DNA of 16,162 bases from JBCBXA01 sp039816825 (GTDB lineage Bacteria > Pseudomonadota > Alphaproteobacteria > Rhizobiales > Rhizobiaceae). The notes beneath the pieces are model-generated. The model worked only from the letters and a program-made list of their open reading frames with translations, did not search any database and was not told the DNA's origin. Made by a program: the position numbers and the translations under genes. Positions 1 through 6,702 of the stretch are shown here, in pieces; the stretch's first letter is position 1; every line of letters starts with the position of its first letter. Location of the stretch: NCBI GenBank assembly GCA_039816825.1, contig JBCBXA010000064.1, positions 1 to 16,162 on the forward strand, written 5' to 3'.

Positions 1-214
1 CCTGCGCCACTTGGCCGATGCGGGTGCCGGTCGGCATCTCAACGGTCCCGGACTGAACGGCCAAATCACCAGTCAACACACGGAAGAGCGTCGACTTGCC
101 GGTACCGTTGCGCCCGACGAGGCCAACCTTCCGTCCCTGCGGAATGGTGACGCTCGCATCTTCAACAAGGGTTCGGCCGGCAATCAGGAATGTGAGATCG
201 TTCAGTCGGATCAC
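1..214 (-). CDS. ABC-F family ATPase, N-terminal fragment (runs off the window)
   Basis: The reading frame begins with GTG at 214 and runs leftwards out of the window, so only 71 codons are seen. The translated start (MIRLNDLTFLIAGRTLVEDA) leads into a Walker A loop, GRNGTGKS, at residues 34-41. It is followed by LTGD and QSGTVEMPTGTRIGQVAQ, the usual strand after the first P-loop of soluble duplicated ATPases of the ABC-F (Uup/EttA) type. No membrane segment is visible. Known members act on the ribosome or in translation quality control; which subfamily this is cannot be told from the fragment. An in-frame TAG lies upstream, leaving GTG 214 or TTG 220 as starts; GTG places the conserved IRLNDLTF directly at the N-terminus. 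The Shine-Dalgarno is weak. It is divergent from ndk. The ABC-F assignment is strong, the exact gene is not. Confidence 0.85.
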   Translation of the reverse strand, partial: MIRLNDLTFLIAGRTLVEDASVTIPQGRKVGLVGRNGTGKSTLFRVLTGDLAVQSGTVEMPTGTRIGQVAQ

Positions 215-247
215 GGACAAGGCCTGTGGTTTGGCTGGTTTGCCGTT

Positions 248-276
248 GGCCTATCCATGCCTCAGCGCCAAGTCAA
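248..276 (-). promoter_or_regulatory. Weak candidate promoter for the ABC-F gene
   Basis: On the minus strand TTGACT (271-276) is followed after 17 bases by TAGGCC (248-253). The -35 box is good but the -10 is poor. It lies back to back with the candidate ndk promoter, as expected for a divergent pair. Low certainty. Confidence 0.3.
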
Positions 277-283
277 AGTCGCC

Positions 284-312
284 TTGCCGCATAGCGGCCA
301 CAGGGCTATAGG
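284..312 (+). promoter_or_regulatory. Candidate sigma70-type promoter of ndk
   Basis: TTGCCG (284-289), a 17-base spacer, then TATAGG (307-312). This predicts a start near 319 and a leader of about 34 bases before the ndk ATG. Spacing and position fit well; it is read by eye only. Confidence 0.6.
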
Positions 313-352
313 GGTCGCGAAATCCTCCCCTTAATTTGAGAAAGAAGACCCC

Positions 353-775
353 ATGGCCGTTGAACGCACGTTCTCCATGATCAAACCAGACGCAACCAAG
401 CGCAATCTGACCGGCGCCATCACCAAGAAGCTTGAAGATGCCGGCCTGCGCGTGATCGCGTCCAAGCGCGTGCACATGAGCCTGCGTCAGGCAGAAGGCT
501 TCTACGCCGTGCACAGCGAGCGCCCGTTCTTCGGCGAGCTGACCGAATTCATGTCCTCCGGCCCGACCATTGTGCAGGTGCTGGAAGGCGAAAATGCTGT
601 GCTGAAAAACCGCGAAGTCATGGGCGCAACCAACCCGGCTGAAGCCGATGCCGGCACCATCCGCGCCGAGTTTGCCGAGAGCATCGGCGAAAACTCCGTC
701 CATGGCTCCGACGCCCCTGAAACGGCCGCCGAAGAGATCGCCTACTGGTTCTCCGAGACCGTAATTGTCGTCTGA
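353..775 (+). CDS. ndk: Nucleoside diphosphate kinase
   Basis: Cytosolic enzyme that moves the gamma-phosphate from ATP to NDPs and dNDPs through a phosphohistidine, balancing NTP and dNTP pools. The 140-residue length is typical of bacterial Ndk. It opens with RTFSMIKPDA (Lys11 in the nucleotide site). The signature NSVHGSDAPETA carries the catalytic His117. Tyr51, Arg87, Thr93, Arg104 and Asn114 sit where the family places its phosphate- and active-site-binding residues. The start is ATG at 353 with an AGAAAGAAG purine-rich ribosome site upstream. It is a single-gene unit with a likely promoter at 284-312 and a strong terminator at 802-825, divergent from the ABC-F gene and convergent with mltG. 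Nothing is abnormal in the sequence. Confidence 0.98.
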   Translation: MAVERTFSMIKPDATKRNLTGAITKKLEDAGLRVIASKRVHMSLRQAEGFYAVHSERPFFGELTEFMSSGPTIVQVLEGENAVLKNREVMGATNPAEADAGTIRAEFAESIGENSVHGSDAPETAAEEIAYWFSETVIVV

Positions 776-801
776 ACTGTTGACATCGCCAGATGCAAAG
801 A

Positions 802-825
802 GCCCCGCGAGAGCGGGGCATTTTT
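802..825 (+). terminator. Rho-independent terminator after ndk, possibly bidirectional
   Basis: A perfect 7-bp stem, GCCCCGC (802-808) with GCGGGGC (813-819), closes a GAGA tetraloop and is followed by ATTTTTAT. On the minus strand the same stem is followed by TCTTTG, a weaker tract, so it may also stop transcripts coming from mltG. Confidence 0.9.
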
Positions 826-850
826 ATGCTCAGCCACAAATGGCTTTGAA

Positions 851-1957
851 CTAGTTGGCGTTTGAGTTCTCTTCAGCCGCCGCTGCGTCTTCGGCGGCGC
901 GCTTCGCTGCAATCTCTCGCTCGATCTCACGCCACTTCGCAACGTTTTCCAGATGCTCGGCATAGGTCACCGAGAAAGCATGTCCGCCCGTGCCATCGGC
1001 CACGAAGAAAAACGCATCTGTCTGTGCAGGATTTGCCACGGCCTCCAGGGACTCACGACCCGGGTTGGTGATCGGACCCGGCGGCAGGCCTTCGATAAAA
1101 TAGGTGTTGTAGGCGTGGCGGTTGTTCTTTTCGGACTGGGTGATGCCCTGTACCCGACCGTTCACCCGCGGCTTACCTTCACCGCCATAGATGCCGTAAA
1201 GAATGGTTGGATCGGACTCCAGACGCATGCCCTTGTTGAGCCTATTGATGAACACGCCAGCCACTTCGCGGAACTCTGACCCTCCAGCCTCCATCTGAAC
1301 GATGGAGGCAAGCGTCACCAGTTCCTCAGGCGTTGAGATGGGGAGGTTGGGAACGCGATTTTCCCAGACTTCGTTCACGATCTTATCGCGCGCTTCGACC
1401 ATGCGGTTGATAACAGCAGCACGCGTTTCCCCTCTTTGGAAGGAATAGGTGTCGGGCAGGATGGCGCCTTCATCCACCAGAAGCGGCATGTCACCGGTCA
1501 GCGTTTCATTGGCTGCAACGCGGGCATAGGCGCGAGCGGTCGTGAACCCTTCGGGAATCGTCACAAAATATTGGATTGAGCGACCCGCCACCAGCTTGTC
1601 CATGACATCTTTCATGGAAGCGCCGGGCTCGAACTGGTATTCACCTGCTTTCAGCGCACCGTCATTGCGGTACGCGCGGATACCCGCGCGAAACAGGAAG
1701 TCGTCCTGAACAACGCCTGCGCGTTCCAGCTTGCTGGCAATGGCGGTGACGCCCTCACCGCGATTGATGAGCACAGTTTGCTCTTCAGCCAGCGGTCCTT
1801 CGGCCTCAAAGGCCTGCTTGCCAACATAAAGACCGACGCCTGTCAGCAGGGCGACGATGAAGAAGCCGGATATGGCAAGATTGAAGAGGAACACAAGGCC
1901 GTTGCGAGCGGCCTTTGAGCGCTTGGGACGTAAAGGTTCAACTTCGTCGAGACTCAT
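851..1957 (-). CDS. mltG: Endolytic peptidoglycan transglycosylase MltG (YceG-like)
   Basis: Inner-membrane lytic transglycosylase that cuts nascent glycan strands and so sets their length. The 368-residue protein has a short basic cytoplasmic tail (RPKRSKAARNG, 10-20), one membrane segment at about 21-45, and a periplasmic part. A LysM-like subdomain at about 60-130 (NRGEGVTAIASKLERAGVV) is followed by the YceG fold. The catalytic acid is predicted to be Glu223 in SIVQMEAG, followed by VAGVFINRL and LESDPTILYG, both family hallmarks, then NTYFIEGLPPGPITNPG. The C-terminus is an Ala/Glu-rich tail (350-368). ATG 1957 has a GGAT ribosome site. It is the last gene of the fab block, 103 bases after fabF. 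In related genomes this gene is often followed by yicC and gmk; here the next gene is the convergent ndk. Confidence 0.95.
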   Translation of the reverse strand: MSLDEVEPLRPKRSKAARNGLVFLFNLAISGFFIVALLTGVGLYVGKQAFEAEGPLAEEQTVLINRGEGVTAIASKLERAGVVQDDFLFRAGIRAYRNDGALKAGEYQFEPGASMKDVMDKLVAGRSIQYFVTIPEGFTTARAYARVAANETLTGDMPLLVDEGAILPDTYSFQRGETRAAVINRMVEARDKIVNEVWENRVPNLPISTPEELVTLASIVQMEAGGSEFREVAGVFINRLNKGMRLESDPTILYGIYGGEGKPRVNGRVQGITQSEKNNRHAYNTYFIEGLPPGPITNPGRESLEAVANPAQTDAFFFVADGTGGHAFSVTYAEHLENVAKWREIEREIAAKRAAEDAAAAEENSNAN

Positions 1958-1988
1958 TTGTGAGCGATCCAGAATTGCAGTTGGTCGT

Positions 1989-2000
1989 GCGCATATGCGC
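1989..2000. repeat. 12-bp perfect palindrome in the fabF-mltG gap
   Basis: GCGCATATGCGC is fully self-complementary and lies about 30 bases upstream of the mltG start. A second short inverted repeat, GCCAC/GTGGC, lies nearby at 2013-2027. It could be an operator or a chance palindrome; no promoter boxes stand out beside it. Confidence 0.35.
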
Positions 2001-2060
2001 TCAGAAAGTGATGGCCACGTAATGTGGCAAAAGCCAGAGCGACACTTCTACCGGTTTTGC

Positions 2061-3326
2061 CTAAGCTGCTTCGTACCGCTTCAGCACCAGAGATGCGTTT
2101 GTGCCGCCGAAACCGAACGAGTTGGAAAGAGCCACATTGATATCTCGCTTCCGCGCAGCGTGCGGCACAAGATCAATTGCGGTCTCGGTTGACGGGTTAT
2201 CGAGGTTCAAGGTCGGTGGGGCAACCTGATCTCGAATGGCCAAAGTCGAGAAGATCGCTTCGACAGCACCCGCTGCACCGAGCAGGTGGCCGATGGCCGA
2301 TTTGGTCGATGACATGGAGATACCGTCGGCTGCATCGCCAGCCAGCCGTTCAACCGCCCCAAGTTCAATGGTGTCAGCCATTGTGGAGGTGCCGTGGGCG
2401 TTGATGTAGTCGATGTCAGCAGCTGTCAGCCCGGCATTCTTGAGTGCTGCGGACATGCAACGGAACGCGCCGTCGCCATCCTCCGATGGAGCGGTGATAT
2501 GGTATGCGTCGCCGGACAAGCCATAGCCCACCACTTCGGCGTAGATTTTTGCGCCTCTGGCCTTGGCGTGCTCAAGCTCTTCCAAAACCACGATTCCTGC
2601 GCCCTCGCCCATGACGAAGCCATCGCGCGCTTCATCATACGGTCTGGAAGCAGCCTTGGGGTTGTCATTGTATGCCGTTGAGAGCGCCTTGCACGCCGAG
2701 AACCCGGCCATTGCAATGCGGCAGACAGGGCTTTCGGCGCCGCCGGCCACCATGACATCCGCATCTCCGAACATGATCAAGCGACTGGCGTCACCGATGG
2801 CATGAGTGCCCGTCGAGCAGGCAGTCACCACAGCGTGGTTGGGCCCGCGCAAACCGTGGCGGATGGAAATCTGACCACCCGCCAAATTAATGAGGCGTCC
2901 GGGAATGAAGAACGGACTGACACGGCGCGGTCCGCGCTCTGCGAGCAGAAGCGATGTATCGTGGATGCCTTCCAGGCCCCCGATACCCGAACCAACCATC
3001 ACTCCGGTCGCGTCCTGGTCGGCTTTGTCGGTTGGGTGCCAACCTGCGTCGTCCAGGGCCTGATCGGCGGCAGCGACGGCGTAGACAATGAAATCATCCA
3101 CCTTGCGCTGCTCTTTGGGCTCCATCCAATCATCGGGGTTGAAGCTGCCGTCCGAGCCATCTCCCCGAGGGATCTGGCAAGCGATCTGAGCAGGTATGTC
3201 GGAAACTTCGAAATTTTCGATGCGTCCAGCTGCACTGGTGCCGCCGAGGATGCGTTTCCAGGTTTCTTCAGCGCCGTTGGCCAAAGGGCTGACCATGCCG
3301 AGGCCGGTGATGACAACACGTCTCAT
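2061..3326 (-). CDS. fabF: Beta-ketoacyl-ACP synthase II (KAS II)
   Basis: Condensing enzyme of type II fatty acid synthesis in the cytosol: it joins acyl-ACP with malonyl-ACP and releases CO2, and in other bacteria sets the cis-unsaturated C18 balance. The 421 residues form a complete thiolase-fold KAS. The nucleophile is Cys170 in TACSTGTHAIGDA. The two catalytic histidines are His311 in NAHGTST and His347 in KSAIGHLLGAAG, with Lys342 beside it, and the GFGGTN loop is at 405-410. ATG 3326 begins directly with MRRVVITGLGMVSPLA, the family N-terminus, and has a clear GGGAG ribosome site. It follows acpP by 163 bases that contain two hairpins, and precedes mltG. FabB is a related alternative, but the adjacency to acpP and the length fit FabF. 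Confidence 0.97.
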   Translation of the reverse strand: MRRVVITGLGMVSPLANGAEETWKRILGGTSAAGRIENFEVSDIPAQIACQIPRGDGSDGSFNPDDWMEPKEQRKVDDFIVYAVAAADQALDDAGWHPTDKADQDATGVMVGSGIGGLEGIHDTSLLLAERGPRRVSPFFIPGRLINLAGGQISIRHGLRGPNHAVVTACSTGTHAIGDASRLIMFGDADVMVAGGAESPVCRIAMAGFSACKALSTAYNDNPKAASRPYDEARDGFVMGEGAGIVVLEELEHAKARGAKIYAEVVGYGLSGDAYHITAPSEDGDGAFRCMSAALKNAGLTAADIDYINAHGTSTMADTIELGAVERLAGDAADGISMSSTKSAIGHLLGAAGAVEAIFSTLAIRDQVAPPTLNLDNPSTETAIDLVPHAARKRDINVALSNSFGFGGTNASLVLKRYEAA

Positions 3327-3404
3327 GCGTGACGTCTCCCGTCAGAACTTTTGGAATTGGCCGGACTTGCAGGCACCCAATCTGGCGCTTGCGACATTTC
3401 CTGA

Positions 3405-3422
3405 GCGTGTATGGAAACACGC
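3405..3422 (-). other. RNA hairpin in the acpP-fabF gap (fabF-proximal)
   Basis: Arms GCGTGT and ACACGC form a 6-bp stem with a 6-base loop. No T-run follows on the minus strand, so it is not a typical terminator. It may protect or attenuate the message between acpP and fabF. Confidence 0.4.
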
Positions 3423-3449
3423 GGTTCAGGAGCGCCCTTGGTATGGCGC

Positions 3450-3467
3450 TGGCGGCTCATGCCGCCA
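3450..3467 (-). other. RNA hairpin just after acpP
   Basis: On the minus strand TGGCGGC-ATGA-GCCGCCA forms a perfect 7-bp, GC-rich stem with a tetraloop, starting about 22 bases after the acpP stop. No T-run follows. It could stabilise the acpP 3' end or act as a weak attenuator, which would fit a need for far more ACP than FabF. Confidence 0.5.
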
Positions 3468-3489
3468 ACACCCATAGCTGTCGCCAGAC

Positions 3490-3726
3490 TTAGGCCTGGG
3501 CTTTGTCCAGGAACTTGACTGCATCACCAACCGTCATGATGGTCTCGGCAGCATCGTCGGGAATTTCGACGCCAAACTCTTCTTCAAAGGCCATCACCAG
3601 TTCAACGGTATCAAGGCTGTCAGCACCCAGATCGTCGATAAAGGACGCTTCCAACGTGACTTTGTCACCGTCCACACCCAGATGATCAACGACGATTTTC
3701 TTAACGCGCTCAGCGGTATCGCTCAT
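3490..3726 (-). CDS. acpP: Acyl carrier protein
   Basis: Small acidic cytosolic protein that carries growing acyl chains on a 4'-phosphopantetheine arm. The 78 residues are standard length. The attachment site is Ser37 in GADSLDTVELVMAFEEEFG, the classic DSL motif at the start of helix II, and the C-terminus ends in GDAVKFLDKAQA. The frame stays open upstream, but ATG 3726 is chosen: it gives the conserved MSDTAERVKKIVVDHLG start and has an AGGA ribosome site 8 bases before it. An upstream start would add 11 residues absent from the family. It appears to be its own transcription unit, with a terminator for fabG upstream, a candidate promoter at 3804-3832, and hairpins before fabF. Confidence 0.98.
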   Translation of the reverse strand: MSDTAERVKKIVVDHLGVDGDKVTLEASFIDDLGADSLDTVELVMAFEEEFGVEIPDDAAETIMTVGDAVKFLDKAQA

Positions 3727-3803
3727 GCCAGTTTTCCTGTCTTCAAGTTTCACAGCCATTTAGGCCGAATTGCCCGGCGCAGGCGCCGATTGCGTGCGAC
3801 GTG

Positions 3804-3832
3804 AGATAGCCAATGTGCGGAGACGTTAAAAG
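3804..3832 (-). promoter_or_regulatory. Candidate acpP promoter
   Basis: On the minus strand CTTTTA (3827-3832), 17 bases, then CTATCT (3804-3809). This resembles the alphaproteobacterial sigma70 pattern CTTGAC-N17-CTATAT in the CTT and CTAT portions. It would give a leader of about 70 bases. Its spacer end and -10 (ACATTGGCTAT, 3806-3816) are identical to the element in the candidate fabD promoter. The -35 box lies inside one arm of the inverted repeat 3826-3865. Confidence 0.45.
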
Positions 3833-3865
3833 CCTATGACGGCGTTTTTTGCTCAAGGCTTTTAA
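3826..3865. repeat. 10-bp perfect inverted repeat upstream of acpP
   Basis: TTAAAAGCCT (3826-3835) and AGGCTTTTAA (3856-3865) are exact inverse copies separated by 20 bases, so arm centres are 30 bp apart, about three helical turns. One arm covers the candidate acpP -35 box; the other overlaps the T-run of the fabG terminator. It may be a paired protein-binding site or an RNA hairpin. Confidence 0.7.
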
Positions 3866-3884
3866 AAGCTGCGACTATCGCAGC
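3860..3884 (-). terminator. Rho-independent terminator after fabG
   Basis: On the minus strand GCTGCGA-TAG-TCGCAGC forms a perfect 7-bp stem (3868-3884), followed at once by TTTTAAAAG. It lies 43 bases after the fabG stop and separates fabD-fabG from acpP. The T-run is short (four), so some read-through is likely. Confidence 0.7.
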
Positions 3885-3927
3885 CATTGAGATCGCCTTA
3901 AGTCATTAAAAACAAAAACGAAAACCA

Positions 3928-4674
3928 TCAAATCATAGCCATGCCACCATTCACGTGGATGGTCTGGCCGGTGATGTATCCGGACATGTCGCTGGCCAAA
4001 AATGCGGCGGAATCGGCTACTTCTTGCGCCGTCCCCATGCGTTTGGCGGGTATTGCGCCCAAAATTGCGTCTCGCTGCTTCTCGTTCAACTCGTCCGTCA
4101 TGGCGCTGGCAATGAAGCCCGGCGCGATGCAGTTGGCAGTGATGCCGCGGCTGGCCACTTCCGCTGCGAGAGACTTGGTCATCCCGATCATGCCTGCCTT
4201 GGAGGCGCAATAGTTCCCCTGACCGGGGTTGCCGGTCACGCCGACGACAGAGGAGATGTTGATGATCCGTCCGTAGCGGCGGCGCATCATCTTGGCAGAG
4301 ATGTCGCGGGTCAGAACAAATGCGGCTCGAAGGTTTACATCCAGAACTGCGTCATAGTCTTCGTCCTTCATGCGGATGAAGAGCCCATCGCGCGTAATGC
4401 CGGCATTGTTGACCAGAATGTCAACGCCTTCCATTGCCTCTTCCACCTGGCCGCCCAATGCTGAAACAGCGTCCCGATCGGACAGGTTTGCCGGAAAGAT
4501 GCTTGCTCCTTCACCGAGTTCGCCTGCGAGCGCTTCAAGCTTTTCAACGCGTGTGCCGTGCAGGCCCACATGGGCTCCCGCCGCATGCAAGGTTCTGGCA
4601 ATGGCTTCGCCCAAGCCGCCGGACGCGCCGGTGATGAAGGCCTTCTTGCCCGTCAGATCAATGGTAAGGCTCAT
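3928..4674 (-). CDS. fabG: 3-oxoacyl-ACP reductase
   Basis: NADPH-dependent reductase that converts beta-ketoacyl-ACP to beta-hydroxyacyl-ACP, the first reductive step of each elongation cycle. A 248-residue short-chain dehydrogenase with the cofactor loop TGASGGLG (15-22), NNAG (89-92), Asn114, Ser142 in NISSVVG, and the YxxxK pair Tyr155/Lys159 in NYCASKAG. The tail TGQTIHVNGGMAMI is the FabG signature. ATG 4674 is chosen for the conserved MSLTIDLTGKKAFITGA start with a GAGAG ribosome site. A longer in-frame start would overlap fabD and add an unconserved stretch. It follows fabD by 46 bases and likely shares its transcript, ending at the terminator 3860-3884. SDRs are a large family, but the context makes FabG very likely. 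Confidence 0.97.
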   Translation of the reverse strand: MSLTIDLTGKKAFITGASGGLGEAIARTLHAAGAHVGLHGTRVEKLEALAGELGEGASIFPANLSDRDAVSALGGQVEEAMEGVDILVNNAGITRDGLFIRMKDEDYDAVLDVNLRAAFVLTRDISAKMMRRRYGRIINISSVVGVTGNPGQGNYCASKAGMIGMTKSLAAEVASRGITANCIAPGFIASAMTDELNEKQRDAILGAIPAKRMGTAQEVADSAAFLASDMSGYITGQTIHVNGGMAMI

Positions 4675-4720
4675 GGATAACTCTCGGTCTGGAATGCGTG
4701 TGTTGAACGTCGTGCGGAAC

Positions 4721-5689
4721 TTAAGGCAGACGTTCGGGCGCGGGTGCACCCGTTAGCTTGGCAGCGACGGCCTGTACATCTTCCGGCGTGTTGATAGGCA
4801 TACCATCCAGGCTTCGGTCGATGCGACGGGCCAAGCCGGTCAAAACCTTGCCGGAGCCGACCTCGAGCAAACGGTCAACACCGTTTGCGGAAAACCATTC
4901 GATGATTTCGCGCCACCGAACCTGACCGGTCACCTGATCCACGAGACTCTGCCGGATGTGGGCGGGCTGCGTGAGTGGGGCGACCGTGACGTTGGCGACG
5001 ACGGGAACGGACGGCTGATAGATGACCACTTCGTCCAGCGCCTGCTTCATGGCATCCGCCGCCGGTTGCATCAGCGAGCAGTGAAATGGCGCGCTCACAG
5101 GCAAAAGAAGAGCCCGCTTTGCGCCGCGGTCTTTGGCTATTTCGCACGCCTTCTCAACAGCGCTCGCCGCGCCGGAGATCACGATTTGGCCGCCACCATT
5201 GTCGTTGGCAATTTCGCACGGTCCAAGCGCAGCCGCTTCCTCAACAACGCTGCCCAGCGCATCCTGATCCAAGCCCATAATGGCAGCCATCGCACCTTCA
5301 CCGGCAGGCACTGCCGCCTGCATAGCGTTGCCCCGGATGCGCAAAAGCTTGGCCGCATCACCAAGGGTCAAGGCATCGGCTGCTGCCAAAGCGGAATACT
5401 CGCCAAGCGAATGGCCGGCCACGTAGGACGCCGTTTCCTTCAGCACCACGCCCTCCGCCTCCAGGGCTCGCATGGTTGCGATACTGACGGCCATCAGGGC
5501 CGGTTGCGCGTGGGCTGTGGATGTCAGCAGATCGTCGGGGCCGTTGAGAATGATGTCAGACAGGCGTTGATCCAACGCGTCATCCACCTCTTCGAACACC
5601 TTCTTGGCGGCTGGATATGTGTCGACAATCTCTCGACCCATACCAACGGCTTGGCTGCCCTGACCGGGAAAGGTGAATGCAATGGTCAT
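4721..5689 (-). CDS. fabD: Malonyl-CoA:ACP transacylase
   Basis: Loads malonate from malonyl-CoA onto ACP, supplying the extender unit for fatty acid synthesis. The 322 residues match the family. The protein opens with FTFPGQGSQ (oxyanion-hole Gln10). The nucleophile is Ser94 in AGHSLGEYSAL, Arg119 in LRIRGNAMQ binds the malonyl carboxylate, and His203 in APFHCSLM completes the dyad. LLEVGSGKVLTGL near the C-terminus is also typical. ATG 5689 places the PGQGSQ motif at the usual distance from the N-terminus and has a GTGGA ribosome site; the longer open frame (to 5743) adds 18 unconserved residues and covers a candidate promoter. It heads the fab block, 74 bases after the nucleoside hydrolase on the same strand. 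Confidence 0.97.
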   Translation of the reverse strand: MTIAFTFPGQGSQAVGMGREIVDTYPAAKKVFEEVDDALDQRLSDIILNGPDDLLTSTAHAQPALMAVSIATMRALEAEGVVLKETASYVAGHSLGEYSALAAADALTLGDAAKLLRIRGNAMQAAVPAGEGAMAAIMGLDQDALGSVVEEAAALGPCEIANDNGGGQIVISGAASAVEKACEIAKDRGAKRALLLPVSAPFHCSLMQPAADAMKQALDEVVIYQPSVPVVANVTVAPLTQPAHIRQSLVDQVTGQVRWREIIEWFSANGVDRLLEVGSGKVLTGLARRIDRSLDGMPINTPEDVQAVAAKLTGAPAPERLP

Positions 5690-5719
5690 CTGGTCCACTC
5701 GATTGGAAAGCTCTGTTGG

Positions 5720-5748
5720 ATAATAGCCAATGTCACGGCGCAACAGAA
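5720..5748 (-). promoter_or_regulatory. Candidate fabD promoter
   Basis: On the minus strand TTCTGT (5743-5748), 17 bases, TATTAT (5720-5725); read in the alphaproteobacterial register this is CTTCTG-N17-CTATTA. It predicts a leader of about 24 bases. The element ACATTGGCTAT (5723-5733) recurs in the acpP promoter. A GCAAC/GTTGC hairpin overlaps the -35 side (5740-5754). Confidence 0.45.
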
Positions 5749-5763
5749 GGTTGCAAGGATTGG

Positions 5764-6702
5764 CTATGTCAGCAGACGTTCATCCAGTGCTTTCACGGTT
5801 GATAGCCAGAGATCTTTGACAGCGTCACCGTTCACATCGACACAGACATGCACGTCGGGACCCGTGCCATCTGGCTCCATGACAGTGCGGCCGATCTCGT
5901 CACCCTCCGTCACCACCTTCAAAGGCGATGACTCCATCGTAAACAGGTCAGGATGCGTGCAGGCTATGACAGCGGCCGGGTCGTGTAGCCCACACCCCTC
6001 CAGACCGGCCTCGCGCTGGTAGAAATCGATGTAAAAGTCCGCTGCAGACTGCAGGAAACCACCCAGAGCAGGACTGTCTGTCGCGATTGCGGCAAAGTCC
6101 TTGCGGTCACAGAGGATCTGCAGGGTAACGTCGAGACCCACCATGATCTGATGACCGCCCGCCAGCCACAGATCACGAGCCGCATGGGGGTCGTGCCACG
6201 TATTGGCTTCGGCAAACGCGGTCACGTTTCCCTTGACGCGGGCAGCGCCACCCATGGTGACGATCCGCGCGCAGTTGGATGTGAACTCGGGGTCAAGCGC
6301 CGCGGCGGCAGCCAGATTAGTGAGGGGGCCAATCGGGCATACGACAAGCTCACCCTTGTGCTCCCGTGCCATACGAACCAGAAATTCGGCAGCGTTTTCT
6401 GACGCAGCCTGCCTGTTCGGTTCCTCTGCGGGCACGTTGCCGAACCCTTCGGCTCCGTGGACCCAATCCGCGGGCTCGAAGGGCGGGAGCGCCTGGGGTT
6501 GAGGTGCGCCTTCAGCGACCGGAACATCGAGCCCCATCATCTCGACAAGACGCAACGCATTGCGTGTGGCCATCGGCGTACGCACGTTGCCGAAGATCGT
6601 CGTCAGACCGAGCAGGTGAATGTCTGGAGCGGCGGCGGCATACAATATCGCCATGGCGTCATCGACGCCCGGATCCGTGTCGATGATCATTTTCACGGTC
6701 AT
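5764..6702 (-). CDS. Nucleoside hydrolase (inosine/uridine-preferring family)
   Basis: Cleaves the N-glycosidic bond of ribonucleosides to free base plus ribose; cytosolic and calcium-dependent in known members. The 312 residues start with IIDTDPGVDDAMAIL, whose Asp10, Asp14 and Asp15 form the DxDxxxDD metal and ribose site. Further family features are CPIGPLTNLA (122-131), MGGA (150-153), FAEANTWHDPHAA around 163-175, and CGLHDPAAV with His240/Asp241, the C-terminal metal-binding Asp and neighbouring active-site His. Substrate preference cannot be read from sequence, so I give no rih symbol. ATG 6702 overlaps the ribokinase stop (ATGA), indicating translational coupling. A start at Met5 is also possible. 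The upstream neighbour would use the ribose released. Confidence 0.93.
   Translation of the reverse strand: MTVKMIIDTDPGVDDAMAILYAAAAPDIHLLGLTTIFGNVRTPMATRNALRLVEMMGLDVPVAEGAPQPQALPPFEPADWVHGAEGFGNVPAEEPNRQAASENAAEFLVRMAREHKGELVVCPIGPLTNLAAAAALDPEFTSNCARIVTMGGAARVKGNVTAFAEANTWHDPHAARDLWLAGGHQIMVGLDVTLQILCDRKDFAAIATDSPALGGFLQSAADFYIDFYQREAGLEGCGLHDPAAVIACTHPDLFTMESSPLKVVTEGDEIGRTVMEPDGTGPDVHVCVDVNGDAVKDLWLSTVKALDERLLT

Noticed and set aside
4958..6022. Long plus-strand open frame (354 codons) opposite fabD and the nucleoside hydrolase
   Set aside because: It lies antisense to two well-supported enzymes, has no recognisable domain, and its openness follows from their codon bias.
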